This document shows positions 1 to 13,016 of a stretch of DNA of 64,000 nucleotides, piece after piece; positions within the stretch are counted from its first letter, which is position 1, and each line of letters begins with the position of its first letter. A model generated the notes under the pieces. That model was not told where the DNA came from and searched no databases. It was given only the letters and a program-made list of their open reading frames with translations. A program made the position numbers and the translations under genes. Origin of the DNA: Phlegmacium glaucopus (lineage: Eukaryota; Basidiomycota; Agaricomycetes; Agaricales; Cortinariaceae); the NCBI GenBank assembly GCA_015039465.1, contig MU130621.1, positions 284,130 through 348,129 on the forward strand, in the 5' to 3' direction.

Positions 1-569
1 GTGACAATTGTAGAAGTATTCCAAATTCTCAGTATTGAGAACTTGGTCTTATACAACCTGGGCCTGGGGCCCCAAAAAAAAGGGGTTGGCATTTATTCGT
101 GCGGGTTTAGCCGGTCGGCTTCTGAACAGTCTTCGGATCTCGGACTTGGCACTGCGAAGGCAATTTTATTACCTTGCTGTAAAGCAAGGTTTCTCCGGGG
201 TCTAAACTACACATTCGTTTTGTAATGTAACGACCTCATGAAGTAACACAAATAAATACGATACGATTTCATTCATGGCTAAACCTCTTAAAACCCCCGA
301 AATGTTGAAACATTTTTTTGTACATGTTTGGTCTCCAGACCCAAAATAGTTACTACGCTTTCAAGCCCCTTCAACCCTTCGCGTACGATACAAAGCCATA
401 TGGGAAGGACCGCGGCCTGAACATTTCCTTGTGGTGGACGGAGAACAGATAGGCATGAAGTTTTCATGGCCTCTGTTTGAGAAGAGAGTGAATCCAAACT
501 TTCCATTGTTTTATCGGAATAACTGTTGACACCAATGATGTTAATTGAGGATTTCGAATACGACTGTGA
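1..569. other. no gene recognised
   Basis: Short open frames occur on both strands, but none has a recognisable motif or a coherent exon structure. The stretch could hold the 5' part of the doubtful gene that follows. Confidence 0.4.
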
Positions 570-1299
570 GTACTCGTTACTTTTTTACAAAAATACCACC
601 TTATAAACAAATACGCAGCTCAAGATAATGAAGACTGGACGAACGGGTACCCTATTTCAGATAATTACCAAACGGCGTTCGAATCCATCATCCACAAATG
701 GCGTGCAACACCATTACCAGCTTTCGACGAGGCCGGGAATTTTATCAAGGTTCGAGATCACGAATTTTCACTAAAGGGAGCGTTGGTACTGGTATATTTC
801 CAGTTGAAACACTACGCGATCAGAGACAAAAATTCAAACGGAATTGCAGGAAACACATTCACCGCCATCGCCACTCAACTAAAAATTCTCGAACGCGCAA
901 AGCGCAACACATCCCCTTACAAAAGTCAACTATTGAAGGGCCTGGTCAAGGTCACCCACAAAGCATAGGAACCAAGTAGAAGCTGTGAAGGGTTTTCATT
1001 CGGGCACAGCAGCAAAAGCAAAGGCATTCAAAGCCACTACTTCGGACGAGCCTGGAGGTAATGGCACGATGGCCACCAACATCCCGGAAGACACAGCCCA
1101 TTCGAGCCTTACAAGTTTGAATACTTCCGAGAACCTAGGAGAATCTGGCCGGCCTTCAATCTCCAAAGCAGAAGGAAAGAAAAGAGCGATAGAGGATGAC
1201 GAGGAAGCAACGGCGACCAAAGGCGAAGCAAGCTCTGTCAACTCCATCAAAAAAAAAGAAAGTCAACGAAATAAAATTGGTGAGTTAAACAGCAATTAG
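570..1299 (+). pseudogene. unrecognised gene fragment, probably frame-broken
   Basis: An open frame runs from about 570 to 968 and reads protein-like: aromatic and charged, with a segment around 745-800 translating to KVRDHEFSLKGALVLVYFQL. It stops at 966-968. A second frame, shifted by one base and open across the stop, continues to 1299 with a hydrophilic Ser/Thr/Lys/Glu-rich tail, as in nuclear or disordered proteins. No convincing intron joins the two frames, because the possible GT-AG pairs are under 35 nt. Either the gene carries a frameshift, or the tail belongs to another exon arrangement. The 5' end is not resolved, since the frame is closed by a stop at 567-569. No family was recognised. 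RNA evidence would decide whether this is a live gene. Confidence 0.3.
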
Positions 1300-2133
1300 G
1301 GCCTATATAAAACTTTTAAGCAATTATAGTCCCCAGACCAAGGTGACATGAATAATGTTATATGACTACCGACAAAATATTGAGAGGATTAAGCGCTGCG
1401 GATATGAAGAGTACATATATTCAATTGATTTTCTTTCTTAACTCTTAAATTTATTGCGAAAAGAAAAAAAAAAGATTACTCAGCAAGGTATTTTGTCGAC
1501 GAAGTCGACCGCTAGTTTTAAACTCAGCTGAAGTGCCGACATTTGTGGCTGCCAAAACTTGCAAGGTTTTTCATTCCACCAAATCTCTTGAATTTGACCG
1601 GTGTAATCTACAGAGCCCTATGAATTCAGTTAGAAAGCTTCCAGTCTACCGGAGGAGCACGAACAACCCCCATCCACCCACATCTGCATGTCCTAGATCA
1701 GTTTCAAAATAAGATATGTGGACAAGTGAGCTCCCCGTAAGATATCTGTTCAACACTTGATCTGACAGAACTCGGATCTGCCGTGCTGAAGGCAATGGCC
1801 CACTCAAACCAGTCTACATGCATAATTATCGAAACGATGTTGCATGTGTTTAACGCCAAGTTTCTGTACCCTAGAATGATCGGGAAACTTTCCAGCGGAA
1901 CAAAAGGTACAGCAATGACAAAAACTTCCAATTTTTCTTGGAGAGTCTTGTAAAGGTTGAGGTTCTCTATCTAATTCCACATTTTCAAGGGGAACGGGGA
2001 ACAATTTAGGACATTCAAGAAAGTTACTGATAGAATTTACGTACTGAAAAATTATTTGTTTGTCCAAGCCACCCTCTAGTGATCCATAAAATTTAAATTT
2101 AAATTGATAGTGACTACTATACAAATGAAATTT
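1300..2133. other. intergenic, 3' side of the polyketide synthase
   Basis: AT-rich, with poly-A runs near 1460-1475. Short minus-strand frames at 1704-2124 follow the polyketide synthase stop codon but show no domain and are taken as 3' flank. Confidence 0.4.
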
Positions 2134-5100
2134 TCAAGTTGTGTTGGATACTGCGAGCAAGTTATCGGTTTCTAAGGCCGTCACTGGGGTCAGTTCATCG
2201 GAGGGATTACTAGCAAATACGGAGAGATCGCATGTCTTCGAGTCCGGGGAACGGCATAGCCCTCCAACGAGAGCAATATATGTGTCAAGGAACTTTCTTG
2301 CCTTCTCCTCAGAGAATATATGGTTGTCGAATTGAAGAATGACACGACCAGTCTTGCCATATACATCGAGATGGAGCTCCTGAAGTTCGTCCTTGATATT
2401 CGACAGGGGGCGAAAGTTTTGCACCTGCATCCCCTCCATTCCAAGTTCCGAGATAGCGTCCAGGTTCATCCCATTGTAGGCAAACGAATGCCTAAAGTAC
2501 CTTGGGCATCCAGAAGGATCTTCAATCTCGGGGTTGATATCCTCATAAATTACGTCGCTATTTTCAAGACTCTTGGATATATCTGTCTTGAGACCAGTCA
2601 GGTACTCCTGGAATGTTTGATTGGGATCAACGGTTGTCTTGATTGGTAGGAATGTAGTGAGAGGCCCAATGACGTTGGCTAGTTGAGCTGTGTTGCGCTG
2701 TGTGACAGCGGTACCCACAACCATCGTCTCTTGAGACGAATAATGGCATAAGAGGGTGTTGTAAACGGCAAAGAATCCTTCAGATGGAGTTGCGCCAACC
2801 TCATTCATGAGGCTATGACATAGGGCCAGCGTGCTAGCATCCACAATCGCCTCGATTTGGGTGAGATCTGATAGTGGTTCCTCCGACGGTGTCAAGGACA
2901 AAAGGTATATTGGTTGAACATCTTTGAGGGTCTCGTTCCAGAATTCGCGCTGTTGCGTTTGTATCTCGGCACGGTGGTCGGAGGTTTGGAAAAGCCAGTC
3001 ACTGAAATCGGAAAAATGCATGTCTTGAGGATCGAGACTGTCGAGACCTTTGTAATACAACATGAACAATTCGTGGAATATTAAGCCAAGGGAAGCTTGG
3101 TCCATTACGCTGTGAATACTCTGTTAGACCGGAGAAATGTATGGGAAGGAACGACATACATCTGGTGGGAGATGAAACTGATGCTCCACGCATCATTGCC
3201 AAGATTGAAGACAGTCGCTCTGAAAAGGGGTAGTTTTTCAAGCTTGAGATCCAATTCTTCGCACACGTCTAATGATATCTCGTATGCCTTTCGTTCCGCA
3301 TTGGCCTCAGCCTTGAGGTCAACTACACTAATCTCGAAGTCCAGGAATGGATACACGCATTGCTCAAGCTTTCCTTGCCTGAAAAAGAAGGCAGTGCGGA
3401 GGGCGCCATGACGCTGAATGACTTCAGCGAATGCTTCGCGCATGCGAACGATATCTATATCAGTAGGAGAACTGATTGTCATCAGTAATCCATGAGTTCC
3501 GTGCTGACCAGCATTTCCTTTTAGCTTTTTATTCTGGAGCTACATTTAACCTCTTCAGAATTAATATTTAAAAGAGAGGAGATAATACAAACGTGAGAAA
3601 GCCAAATGCGTGATTGCAGACGTGATGCATTCGTTGTAAAGGTTTCACCAAATGCAATTTGTTTCACTAGGTTCGCTTGAGGAGCCGATATGTATTTGGC
3701 GTCAACGTCGTCTGGTCCTTCCAAAGCGGGGTGTCCAGCTTTTGAGCTAGCGGCGGCCATATCATCCAGGATTCCAATGTTCATAGATCCGAGAAGCTCC
3801 AGCTGGCCAACTTTGATACCAAAGTGGCCCGCCAGTTCCTTGCTGTAGCGGATAGCTTAAAGAAAGAATTGCAAGTGAGAAACGCAGCTTCCCACTGTAA
3901 GTAATCAACGAACCTCCAAGAGAATCCAATCCATAATCTTTCAAAGTAACGTCATTGGAAATTTGATCGATGCTCAAACCTAAAAGTTGTCCAAGTAAAC
4001 TTGCTGGGGTTTCAATGGTGCCGTGTTCGTTGTCTGACTGTTTAACCAAAAACCGTGTCGGGAGTAAATGGTTGTATAGGAGGGGTTCACAAGTGGAGAA
4101 CACCATAGGCACATGCTTCATAGCAATCGCTGGAACGTAATGCGAAATTTGCCGAATGATAGAGTCAGCGATGAAATCGCAGGCCTGCGCAGTAGTGACC
4201 CCAATCTTCATGGCCATTTTGGAGCTCGAACGCCCTTTCGAAGACTGGAGCAAACGTTTAAACATTCCGGAATCAGAAATCGGAGGGAGAGAAATTGAGA
4301 CCGTGTTTGGCAATGATTCAGCGATGCGATCCAGGTAGCTAAGTCGAAGAGAAATTGAGTACTTCTATCGGAAAAATAGCTGCGTATCACGTACAGTTGC
4401 GATGCACAATACGCTGATTGGCCTGCATTGCCAAAAACCGATCCAATAGTTGAGAAGAGGACGAGGAAGTCCAGCATAGCAGGATCGACAATGTTTAGAA
4501 GGGTTTCTAGTGCAATCACCTTAGAGAAGTAAACATCGTCGAAAGACTCCTGCTTCATGCCAGAGAACATTCCATCACGAGGGACAACCGTCATGAGGAA
4601 AACTCCGCCAATGGGAGCCGTATTATTTGCATGAACCATGACATCTGTCATATCCTCAGCACTGCGCGCATCTGCAGCAATAACGTCCACTGATACGTCC
4701 ATTACTTGAAGATGGCGGAGGTACACCTTGTCCATCTTGCCCAATGCCGCCGGACCACGCCTACTGGTCAAAATGATATGACGAGCACCACGAGTCGCCA
4801 TCCAAACCGAGATACGAACCCCGAGTTCACTTGAGCCGCCAACGAGAATATAACTTTTCCGTGGGTTGAATAATTGGCCAGATTTGATGTGAATAGACCT
4901 AGGGACATCGGGTGCAGCAATTAATACTTTGGATTTTGGTACGGCAGGGGGCGTTAAGCTGGATAGCTGTGAAACAGACGTAGATTGCGACTGGAGTTTG
5001 AAAGGAGTAGAGATATGGGCAGTCAATAGGTTTCCTAGACTCGATGCTATTTTGGAAGGGCAGCTCTTCACAAGCTTGGGGACGTCAATGACTCGAGTCA

Positions 5101-8100
5101 TTGGAGCACCCGAAGGGATCTCGACTTGATCGACAGTATTGGATTTGTTGTGAATGTATTGGCCCGTTGGCATCAGAAGGTCAAATATGGTCGCACTCAT
5201 CGAGCTACCTAGGAGATTGAAAACAATGTCGAAACCACACAATTTATTCTCCGACAACCAAGTTTGGAGAGCGGGGGTGGTGGCATTTACAGGCAATGAG
5301 GTGGCGATTGCTCGTTCATCCACATTGAGTTCATCGGAAAGTCGCTTTGCGTCGGCTGCTTTTGCTACGGTACAGAAGAATTTAGCGCCAAAGCGTTGAC
5401 AAAGTTGCACAGCGCCAAAGCCAACATCTGAAAATACAGTGAGCCACAGGCCAGGCGGGGTAATTAGCGATAAACAAACTTACGTGTACTTGCGTCGTGA
5501 AGAAGAACGACAGAGGAACTCGATATCGGAGCATATTCTGCAAGTGCCAACCACGGAACCAAAGCGATGACAGGCAGAGCGACAGCATCGCTGTCTGACA
5601 CATCGTTAGGAAGCACTGTAGTCGAATTCTCATCTAAAACAACAATATCCGTGATGGGATGCTTTGCGATTCCGACAACCTTGGGTAAATACAATCAGGT
5701 GCTTGAAGACAGCGTTGAAGGGTAAGAAGACTTAACGTACTTTACTCGTTGTGGAAAGACTTTTCACTTCCTCTCCGATATGAGAAACTTTCCCAATGAA
5801 AGCTACTAATGGCTTGTCCGCTGAGATGCTATCTATGCCGAAAACATCAACTGATACTTGAACATCCGTGGGTTTGGTACTTGGCGGGAAATATGCAGAG
5901 ATTTGACCTTTTTCGAAGGGAGACTCGATCGCGACACCAGGGGCGAGACTGGCCTGGGTGGCTGTAGGGTGATATACGAGTCTGCGTACAAAAATAGCTC
6001 CAGCGCGAGTGTATTTCAAGTGTTGTTCAAGAAGCGAAGGGATCTGACGAAGGGTTTCCACAATGTCTTCTCTATCCTCCAGGCTCAGCGACTTATCCTC
6101 AAATAACAGAGAGCGAACAGTGAAATTGGGTGATTCGGCGATGATGCAAGCTGCGATACCCAACGCGCCGATGCCTATAGCGTCATCATCTCCGAGAATC
6201 CAAATTTCTGAGTTTGCAACGGACTGATTGACGATTTCGACTAGCTCTGCTTCAGAGCCACGTGAGAAGTGATATATGACAACCTCGGGTACTGAATCCT
6301 CTTCCGATGGGACGACGCGAGGCGGACGGGAGCGAACTAGGATGAGAGCTTCGCCAGTAGCCAAGTTCGCGACTGAAATGTCAAGCTCAGGGATCTGCTG
6401 GAAAGCTGGGAGCGTCAGGGCTTGTTCGTCCTCAGGCTTCTCTGAGTCAGCCGAAGTTGATTCTAAATTACGCATTAACCAAATCAGACAACATTTGCTG
6501 ATCGCGAATATGAACAACTTACGATACAGCAAAACAAGAACTCCACAGGGAGCCAAATATTGAAGGAGTGTTTCAACATCTGAAGCCGAAATTGAGGCGT
6601 CGATCACTTGGAACAGGATATCGAAGCTATGATATTTGTTATTATCACCAATCAATAACGAGTATTGCATGAGTCACCTGCTAAAAATCATAGCATATTC
6701 ACCGAAATTGGGATCCAGTTCGGCTTGTCTAGCACGGGCTATGGCTCGTGCAATCGCTTCTTCGTCTTCGGGGGATACGCCAGAATTGGTCTGCGTGGAA
6801 TCCGGTCTAGCGCGGTTCATGGCTCGTGCCTTCGCTTCTGCGTCTTCAAGGGATATACCATCATTAGTATGCGTGGGGTCCAAAACGAAGGGTCTAGCGC
6901 GGGGATATGACATGGCCCGTGCCTTTTCATCTGCATCTTCGGGAGACACTCCGGTTAGGAAGTAATCTACGAGAAGCTTGTTGCTAGGTATAGCGACGAG
7001 AGATTCATTGACAGCGTTTGCAACTACCGAAGATATATCCAAATCAAGAACCCGAACAACATGCCGGCCAGCAGCCGTAGCATTGTCTATGAGGGCGTCA
7101 AAGACCTGACGAACATAGGAGGGTGTGGCAAGATCTTCAGTTGATGGGAGAGTAAGACCTGCAGAGGGAAACAATTTCGGTTGCCAAATCGTCGTAAAGC
7201 ACTCCTCCATATCGAATTGCTCCTGTGGGGCAACCGCACATTCCATTCCGTCGATAGTGAGGATAATCCGCGACTCTGAATTAGCAACGATGAGATTGGA
7301 TCTGCAAGGACCACTGGGGGTCCAAGTACTGATGGTAAGGTAGGTCCAAATGGTACCCTGCAAGTCAAAGTCAAGATCACTGTTGTCGCCTTTGTCCCAT
7401 CGAGTGATCTCATCAATCTTCACTGGTAAGAGTGTTTCAGTGAAGTCAAATGATTTAGTATCCATGTCGATGAACGCTGCCAAGGTCGAGTGCATGATGC
7501 TGTCTAGAATGCTTGGATGAATGACATAACCGTTGTCGTGTATGTTACTGTCATTTTCGGGGATTTCGAGCTTGATGAGGTATGCCAATCCACCCCAGCT
7601 GTTATCGTCAGGCAGTTCGTGGATCTGCTTAATATAACTAGAGAAATTGTCTTGGTATCCATATATCGATGGGATGGCTTGGTAAAACTCTTCCCCCGTG
7701 ATGGAGCACCGGGAGAGGGCAAGCTTCGAATCAACATCAAAGCTTATGGGCTCATCGGGATCGAATTGGGGATTATGGGTCAAGAAAGCGCCAGTGGCAT
7801 AGATCGTGTCGAGTTTGATATGTCCGTTGTCAAAAGCGAGCGACGTCGCGACTCGGAACTCCCATTCTTTGCCGTCGTTTAGGCAGCCAACATGACCAGG
7901 ATCGGTTCCGTGCGCACCGAGCATGAGCGGACGAAGGATCTTGGTGTCCTTCACAACCATAGCGCCATTCTCAAGAATGCTCTCGATATACCTGATGCAC
8001 ATTAAAATCAACGTTTCAAAATTGACGTGAACGAACTTACCCCGAGGCAGGGAATATCGGCCGATCGAATATGACATGTCCAGCCAGATCCGGATGAGTG

Positions 8101-11100
8101 TCAGAGTTCAAGCGGAACGCCGTGCTAGCTAGTGGTCTGCGTTTTTCTCGAAGACGCATCGAGCGATCGGCTGCCGATTCCGACCAGCATTTCGAGCGAT
8201 TATAAGGATACTCTGGTAATTCACATTGAATGAAATCTTGTCGTCCGTCCGAAGTAGCACAGAGCTTAGCAAGATTAATGGATTTGAAACCCGCACTCAA
8301 AAGGCTACCAATTCCCTCGAGGAATTGGTGATACTCCCCAGTGTTGTTCGCAGGTGTCTTTGGATTAGGTCGACGGACAAGACTGAAGGCTTTTCCACCA
8401 CAATGATTGATATAAGCCTGAAGGACAGGATGGGGTGAAATCTCAAGGAATACGACGCCTTCAGGCCCTCTTTCCTTTACGATATCGTCGACGGGTTTAC
8501 CGAACAACACCGGCTGACGGATGTTATCCCAGCAGTAGTCTTCATCCATTTCACGATGCAGCCAGCCTGCATCGACAGTAGACATGGTACGAACCACAGG
8601 TGTGCCCATGCCGTCCGTAAACGCAAGCTTTACCAGCGTCCTGAATTCTTGCTCGCACAAGTCCATTAAAGGTGTGTGGAAAGCGCAAGTCACCTTCAAC
8701 TTCGCTACGAAGGTCCCCCTTTCTTGAGCAAGCGAAACAAGCATGTCGATGAGCTTATTATCGCCAGCGACGGTGACATCCTGAGGTGAGTTGATGGCAG
8801 CGATCCAAAGGCCATCGTCGGCTTGTGCATCTGCCAAGACGTGTTTTATCATATACTTCGCCCTGTGGTAGCAAGCGCCGAGGGCTATCATGCTGCCGTT
8901 GCCACTGACTGTTGCCATTGCGGTCGCGCGTGCTGCAGCGATTCCTACTGCGGTCTTCTTACTGTAGTTGCCCGATGCATAGCCCATGGCAATTTCTCCG
9001 ATGCTTTTGAAAGTGGCAGATCATTATGTTATGGTCTCCGAGTTAGGGATGGATATACTCACCTATGGCCGATGGTGCAGGCGTATTCGATTCCAAGGCT
9101 CTTGATAAGGTCGACTAAAGCAAGCTGCATGAACACAATTGAATAGACGACATCTTCAATAGGCCAAACATCCTTTTCAGGAAGCTTTGCTTGCTCTCCA
9201 GGAACAAAAAGACCAGTCCGCTCCAAAAACGATTCTTTCCCGTAAGTTCCGACCAAAATCTCATCGCAGTCTTTCACAGACGATAGAAAGACGGGGTATG
9301 CCGCACAAAGCTCTCGTCCCATTGCAATGTGTTGCGGTCCCTGCCCAGAGAAAACAAGGCATAGGATGGGGTTTGCATCTGCGTTAACAACAGCTGGCTG
9401 AGAGAAGTTAAGGTCGGGTGATAGTGCAGGGCCCACTGCGAAGGAACGAGCAGGACACGAACGAGACTTGCGGGCAAGATCGTATGTCAGTGAACGCAGA
9501 ACTCGGTCGTCTGTAGTGTCTTGGTAAGATTTCGTGAGGGCATCCTTCCAGGGCAGAACGGTTGGTCCATTGAGGGCCGTGACGACGAAAAGGTATAATG
9601 GTTTATTAGAGATGGTCTGCGGGGACTCGATAATTGCTAACGTGGTGGTAGTGTTCACCGTTTCAAGGGCCTCAAGAACCACGTGCGAGTTTGATCCGCC
9701 AATTCCGGAAGAAGAAACGGAAGCAATCCATTTCCCGTCTGGAGCTGCCTGTTCTGGTGTGATTTGCTCCAACTGATTTTCAAAATATAAACCATGACAT
9801 TCAACAATAATGAAGGCGAATTACACACCTCGGTTTGAACCCTCATTAACCACTTCTTGAAGTCGATTTTCGGATTGGGGTTGTTGAAGCGGATATTCGG
9901 GATTATCTCTTTGTGCTTCAGCATGAGCGAAACTTTGATCAGACTCGCTAGAAAACTACATCCTTCAGTATGGCCAATGTTTGATTTTACACTGCCTATT
10001 CTGTAAAGATAGGTTTAGCGAGAAAACCGCTTGGTGGAGACTGATTCTCAGTATCTTACCTCAAAACTCTGTCTGACTCGCGTTCTTCTGAAAAGACCTG
10101 GCCAACAATGTTTGCTTCAATAGGATCACCAACAGGGGTGCCTGTAGCATGTAACTCGACAAAAAATGCTTCGCTTGGTTTCCTGTTGGCTTGGGCGTAT
10201 GCTTGTCTGATCGTCTCTGCTTGCATACTGGCCTTGGGCATAGTCAAACTAACTCCCTTTCCGTTGGAGTTGATCCCACTACCCGTAATGACGGAATAGA
10301 CAGTGTCACCATCTACAAGTGCTTTATCAAGTCGTTTGATCATGATTGCTCCAAATCCTTCAGCCCTTGGGATCAAGGTAAGAACTTGGAATGCGGTAGA
10401 TCGTGAACGAGAATGTATATGTACCTGGCATATCCATCTGCCGCTGCATCGAAAGATTTTGAGGAACCCGTAGGAGACAAAATTCCCGTTTTCGAAAACA
10501 TCACGTTGTGTACTGGTTGAGCTATGACATTCCCGCCTATCAAAATTAGGGAGTTAGCCACTCTATTATTCATACAACATTTAATCGCACTGCACCGATG
10601 ATTAGAGCCTGGTCAATCTCTCCAAGTTGAATAGCATTCATAGCCATGTGCATAGCTGTCGCGGAAGACGAGCAAGCTAATCATTTAATGAATTAATGTG
10701 AGGTCAAGTACTCGTTCTAACAGAATCTAAGTTCTAACTTTGATATTTTACTTACCAGTATCTACTATCAAAGAGGGCCCACGCAAGTCAAAAGTGAATG
10801 ACACCCGGTTGGATCGAAGCGAAATGCATTTTCCTAGTCCCTGGTAACTGCTAACTTCATAGCGATCGCCGTTTCCCAGCTCAGAGGCTGATATCAAAAG
10901 TTGTCCTATGTAGACACCGGTGTTAGAACCTCTGTAGTCGATTCCCGAGTCTAAAAGAGCCTATGGAGAGGGATGGGCAAGAAGACAATACGAAATAGGA
11001 CAGCACCAACCAGATGAGCGACTTCGAGAATAAGGCGCGAAGATGGATCTAGTTGTTGTGCTTCCTTCATCGATATTCCGAACTCGCGAGTGTCGAACTG

Positions 11101-11421
11101 ATCGATATCTTTGATAAACCCGCACATAGAGGTGTTATACTTTCCTGGTTCGTCCGGGCGGTCTACATCATATTTGAGTCAAAGTCGAGAAACGAGTGAA
11201 ACTTGGCGTACTACTTCCCCATTCCCTATGATCCCATCTATCAGGAGGAGGTTCAGACATTCCGTCGCCCTACAATCAGGTTAAAGATGAGCATTTGTGC
11301 CAAATAATACCTGGATGCTTGCTTTGTTGCGAAGAAATTCATAAAATAATTCCTTTGTATCGGAACCCCCAGGAAGCCTACATCCTATACCGACAATCGC
11401 GACAGGAAACTGGGCAGACAT
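2134..11421 (-). CDS. highly reducing polyketide synthase with terminal condensation domain
   Basis: Large iterative type I polyketide synthase. The start is the ATG at 11,421-11,419, directly before [12 protein letters not shown], the usual KS N-terminus; the stop is at 2136-2134. Domains in order: KS (active-site DTACSS, split by an intron near 10,680-10,757; [10 protein letters not shown] near 10,140; NIGHTEG); AT ([14 protein letters not shown] split by an intron at about 9003-9061); DH (His in [17 protein letters not shown]); a methyltransferase-like core lacking the glycine motif (VRVLDLDIS instead of a GxGxG); ER with a degraded nucleotide motif; KR (GGSSELG; Tyr in SAYCASQ); ACP (YGLDSLGG); and a C-terminal NRPS-like condensation domain. 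This is the LovB arrangement. Over ten short introns give a protein of roughly 2,800 residues. In the condensation domain the HHxxxDG motif reads HQIVMDQ. The product is not predictable; neighbouring hydrolases might act on it, but that is inference. Confidence 0.93.
6690..6960 (-). repeat. imperfect internal repeat inside the polyketide synthase gene
   Basis: Between the DH domain and the methyltransferase remnant the protein holds three imperfect copies of a unit of about 30 residues, each around G(V/I)S.EDA...ARA followed by RARP and D.T.TN. The charged, low-complexity stretch interrupts the MT-like core and is not a normal PKS element. Confidence 0.7.
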
Positions 11422-12960
11422 CGTTTCCAATAAGTTGCAGCGCAACCGGAGCAGATGCTCTAGATTATAAAAGGCAACAGAGCTGTCGATACGGCAAGTC
11501 CTATACGCCGAGGGACTCTGGATAAGATAAACGAATCACGAGGACCACTGACCAGGTACTTGGTAACTGGTTGACAGTGAACAGCGGAAGGGTTTGAAGA
11601 AAATGAACCACCAGGTGACACTGACGTCCAGGGTTTGACGCCATACTATTATTAACATATACAGATATTCACGCCGCCTCGTTTTCTCCTGGATATGGTG
11701 AGTCAGAGACAAAAGAATCATCGAAAATAAGTTGTGCGGTTGGAGAAAAAACAACCTTTGAATTTCAATCTGGAAAACATTCTCAATTCTCTTGTATCAA
11801 CTTGTTGTATGTTATAAATGCAACAGTTTTACCTCATTACGAAGTGCTCTCTATCCCAGCCAGGCCCTTCGTTTTCAATGGGATACCCCGGTCCCCGAGT
11901 TTCCCACTGCGATAGACGCAGGGTCGTGCTGAAACTTGCGATTGCGTAATTGATGGTCAGATGGCTGTCACTGCCACCTGCTAATATTAGTACTATATTG
12001 AGTTCTTTTTGTAATCTTATTTCCCACTTAATGTCGGACTGCACCGTGATGCTACTCTAGTTGTCTTTAAGTATGTATGTAAATCTATCCGTATGAACGA
12101 GGAACGGCCTTCTGAGGAGATGCACGAGAATATAACTTGTGGGTGAGGGCCATCGCTCCGCGTGGCATATACAAGTTCCTTCAAATGAAATTATACTGGT
12201 ATTTTTATAGCGTCTTCGTGAGCGTTGAGTTTCTTAAAGAGGCCAGGGATTGACATTGTTTTCGCGCGGCAAACAAGGCCATCACCATCAACACGTGCAA
12301 TCACGGAAGTTACCGGCAAGTCTTGCGTTACCCTTTGAAAGCCGCATCCGCTTATAAGAACGAGCCCTAGGCTAAAGAGTCGTAACTTAGTTCTTAGCGC
12401 CTGATTTTCATACCACTAGCAGGCACTTAGAAATGCAGCGCCAAGTTCCGTTCAAACTACGGATAATCCAATCAGAAGCTGGTATTTGAGAGCATAAATT
12501 TACCACCGCGAGTTTCTCTGCCAAAATCTATGTTCATCAGGATTCATATAGTGCGGCTGACCGTTCACGGCGAAATGTAGGTACTAATAATAGTATACGA
12601 TTAATTATTCAAGTCTTTATTCGTTCCTGGTATCAGACACTGCCATATTTATACACCATAATGCTTTCACCCCCGATGGCTATCCATGGCAGGTAATAAC
12701 AGTCAATTATCATTGTTTATGTTTGCCCCCGGCGAGTGTAAACTTCCGGTAGTACTAAAACAAGAGAATAATTCTTGACATGAGAACAGCTATTTGAAAT
12801 CCATGCGAGTTGTTCTGCCACTTCCATAGTCACCAGACAATCCGGATCACTGCTGACACTAGAGCATAATTGCAACTTATGGATTGCTTGTTATCAGCCA
12901 ATCAGAACGCTGGAATCCAGAATGAAATGTCAGTTGCATCAATACTTAGTATGATGTACT
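11422..12960. other. intergenic region between divergent genes
   Basis: The polyketide synthase reads left and the next gene reads right, so both promoters must lie here. The AT-rich stretches give no convincing ORF. Confidence 0.5.
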
Positions 12961-12962
12961 GG

Positions 12963-12970
12963 CATAAATA
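12963..12970 (+). promoter_or_regulatory. TATA-like box
   Basis: The sequence cataaata lies about 50 bases before the proposed ATG at 13,017. It is placed by position and composition only. Confidence 0.3.
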
Positions 12971-13016
12971 CTGCAGGATAGCCAACTGTAACTGCCAGTG
13001 TAAGACTCATAACACC

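Noticed and set aside
1704..2124. Extra C-terminal domain of the polyketide synthase
   Set aside because: The condensation frame ends cleanly at 2134. Downstream frames show no carrier, reductase or thioesterase motif.
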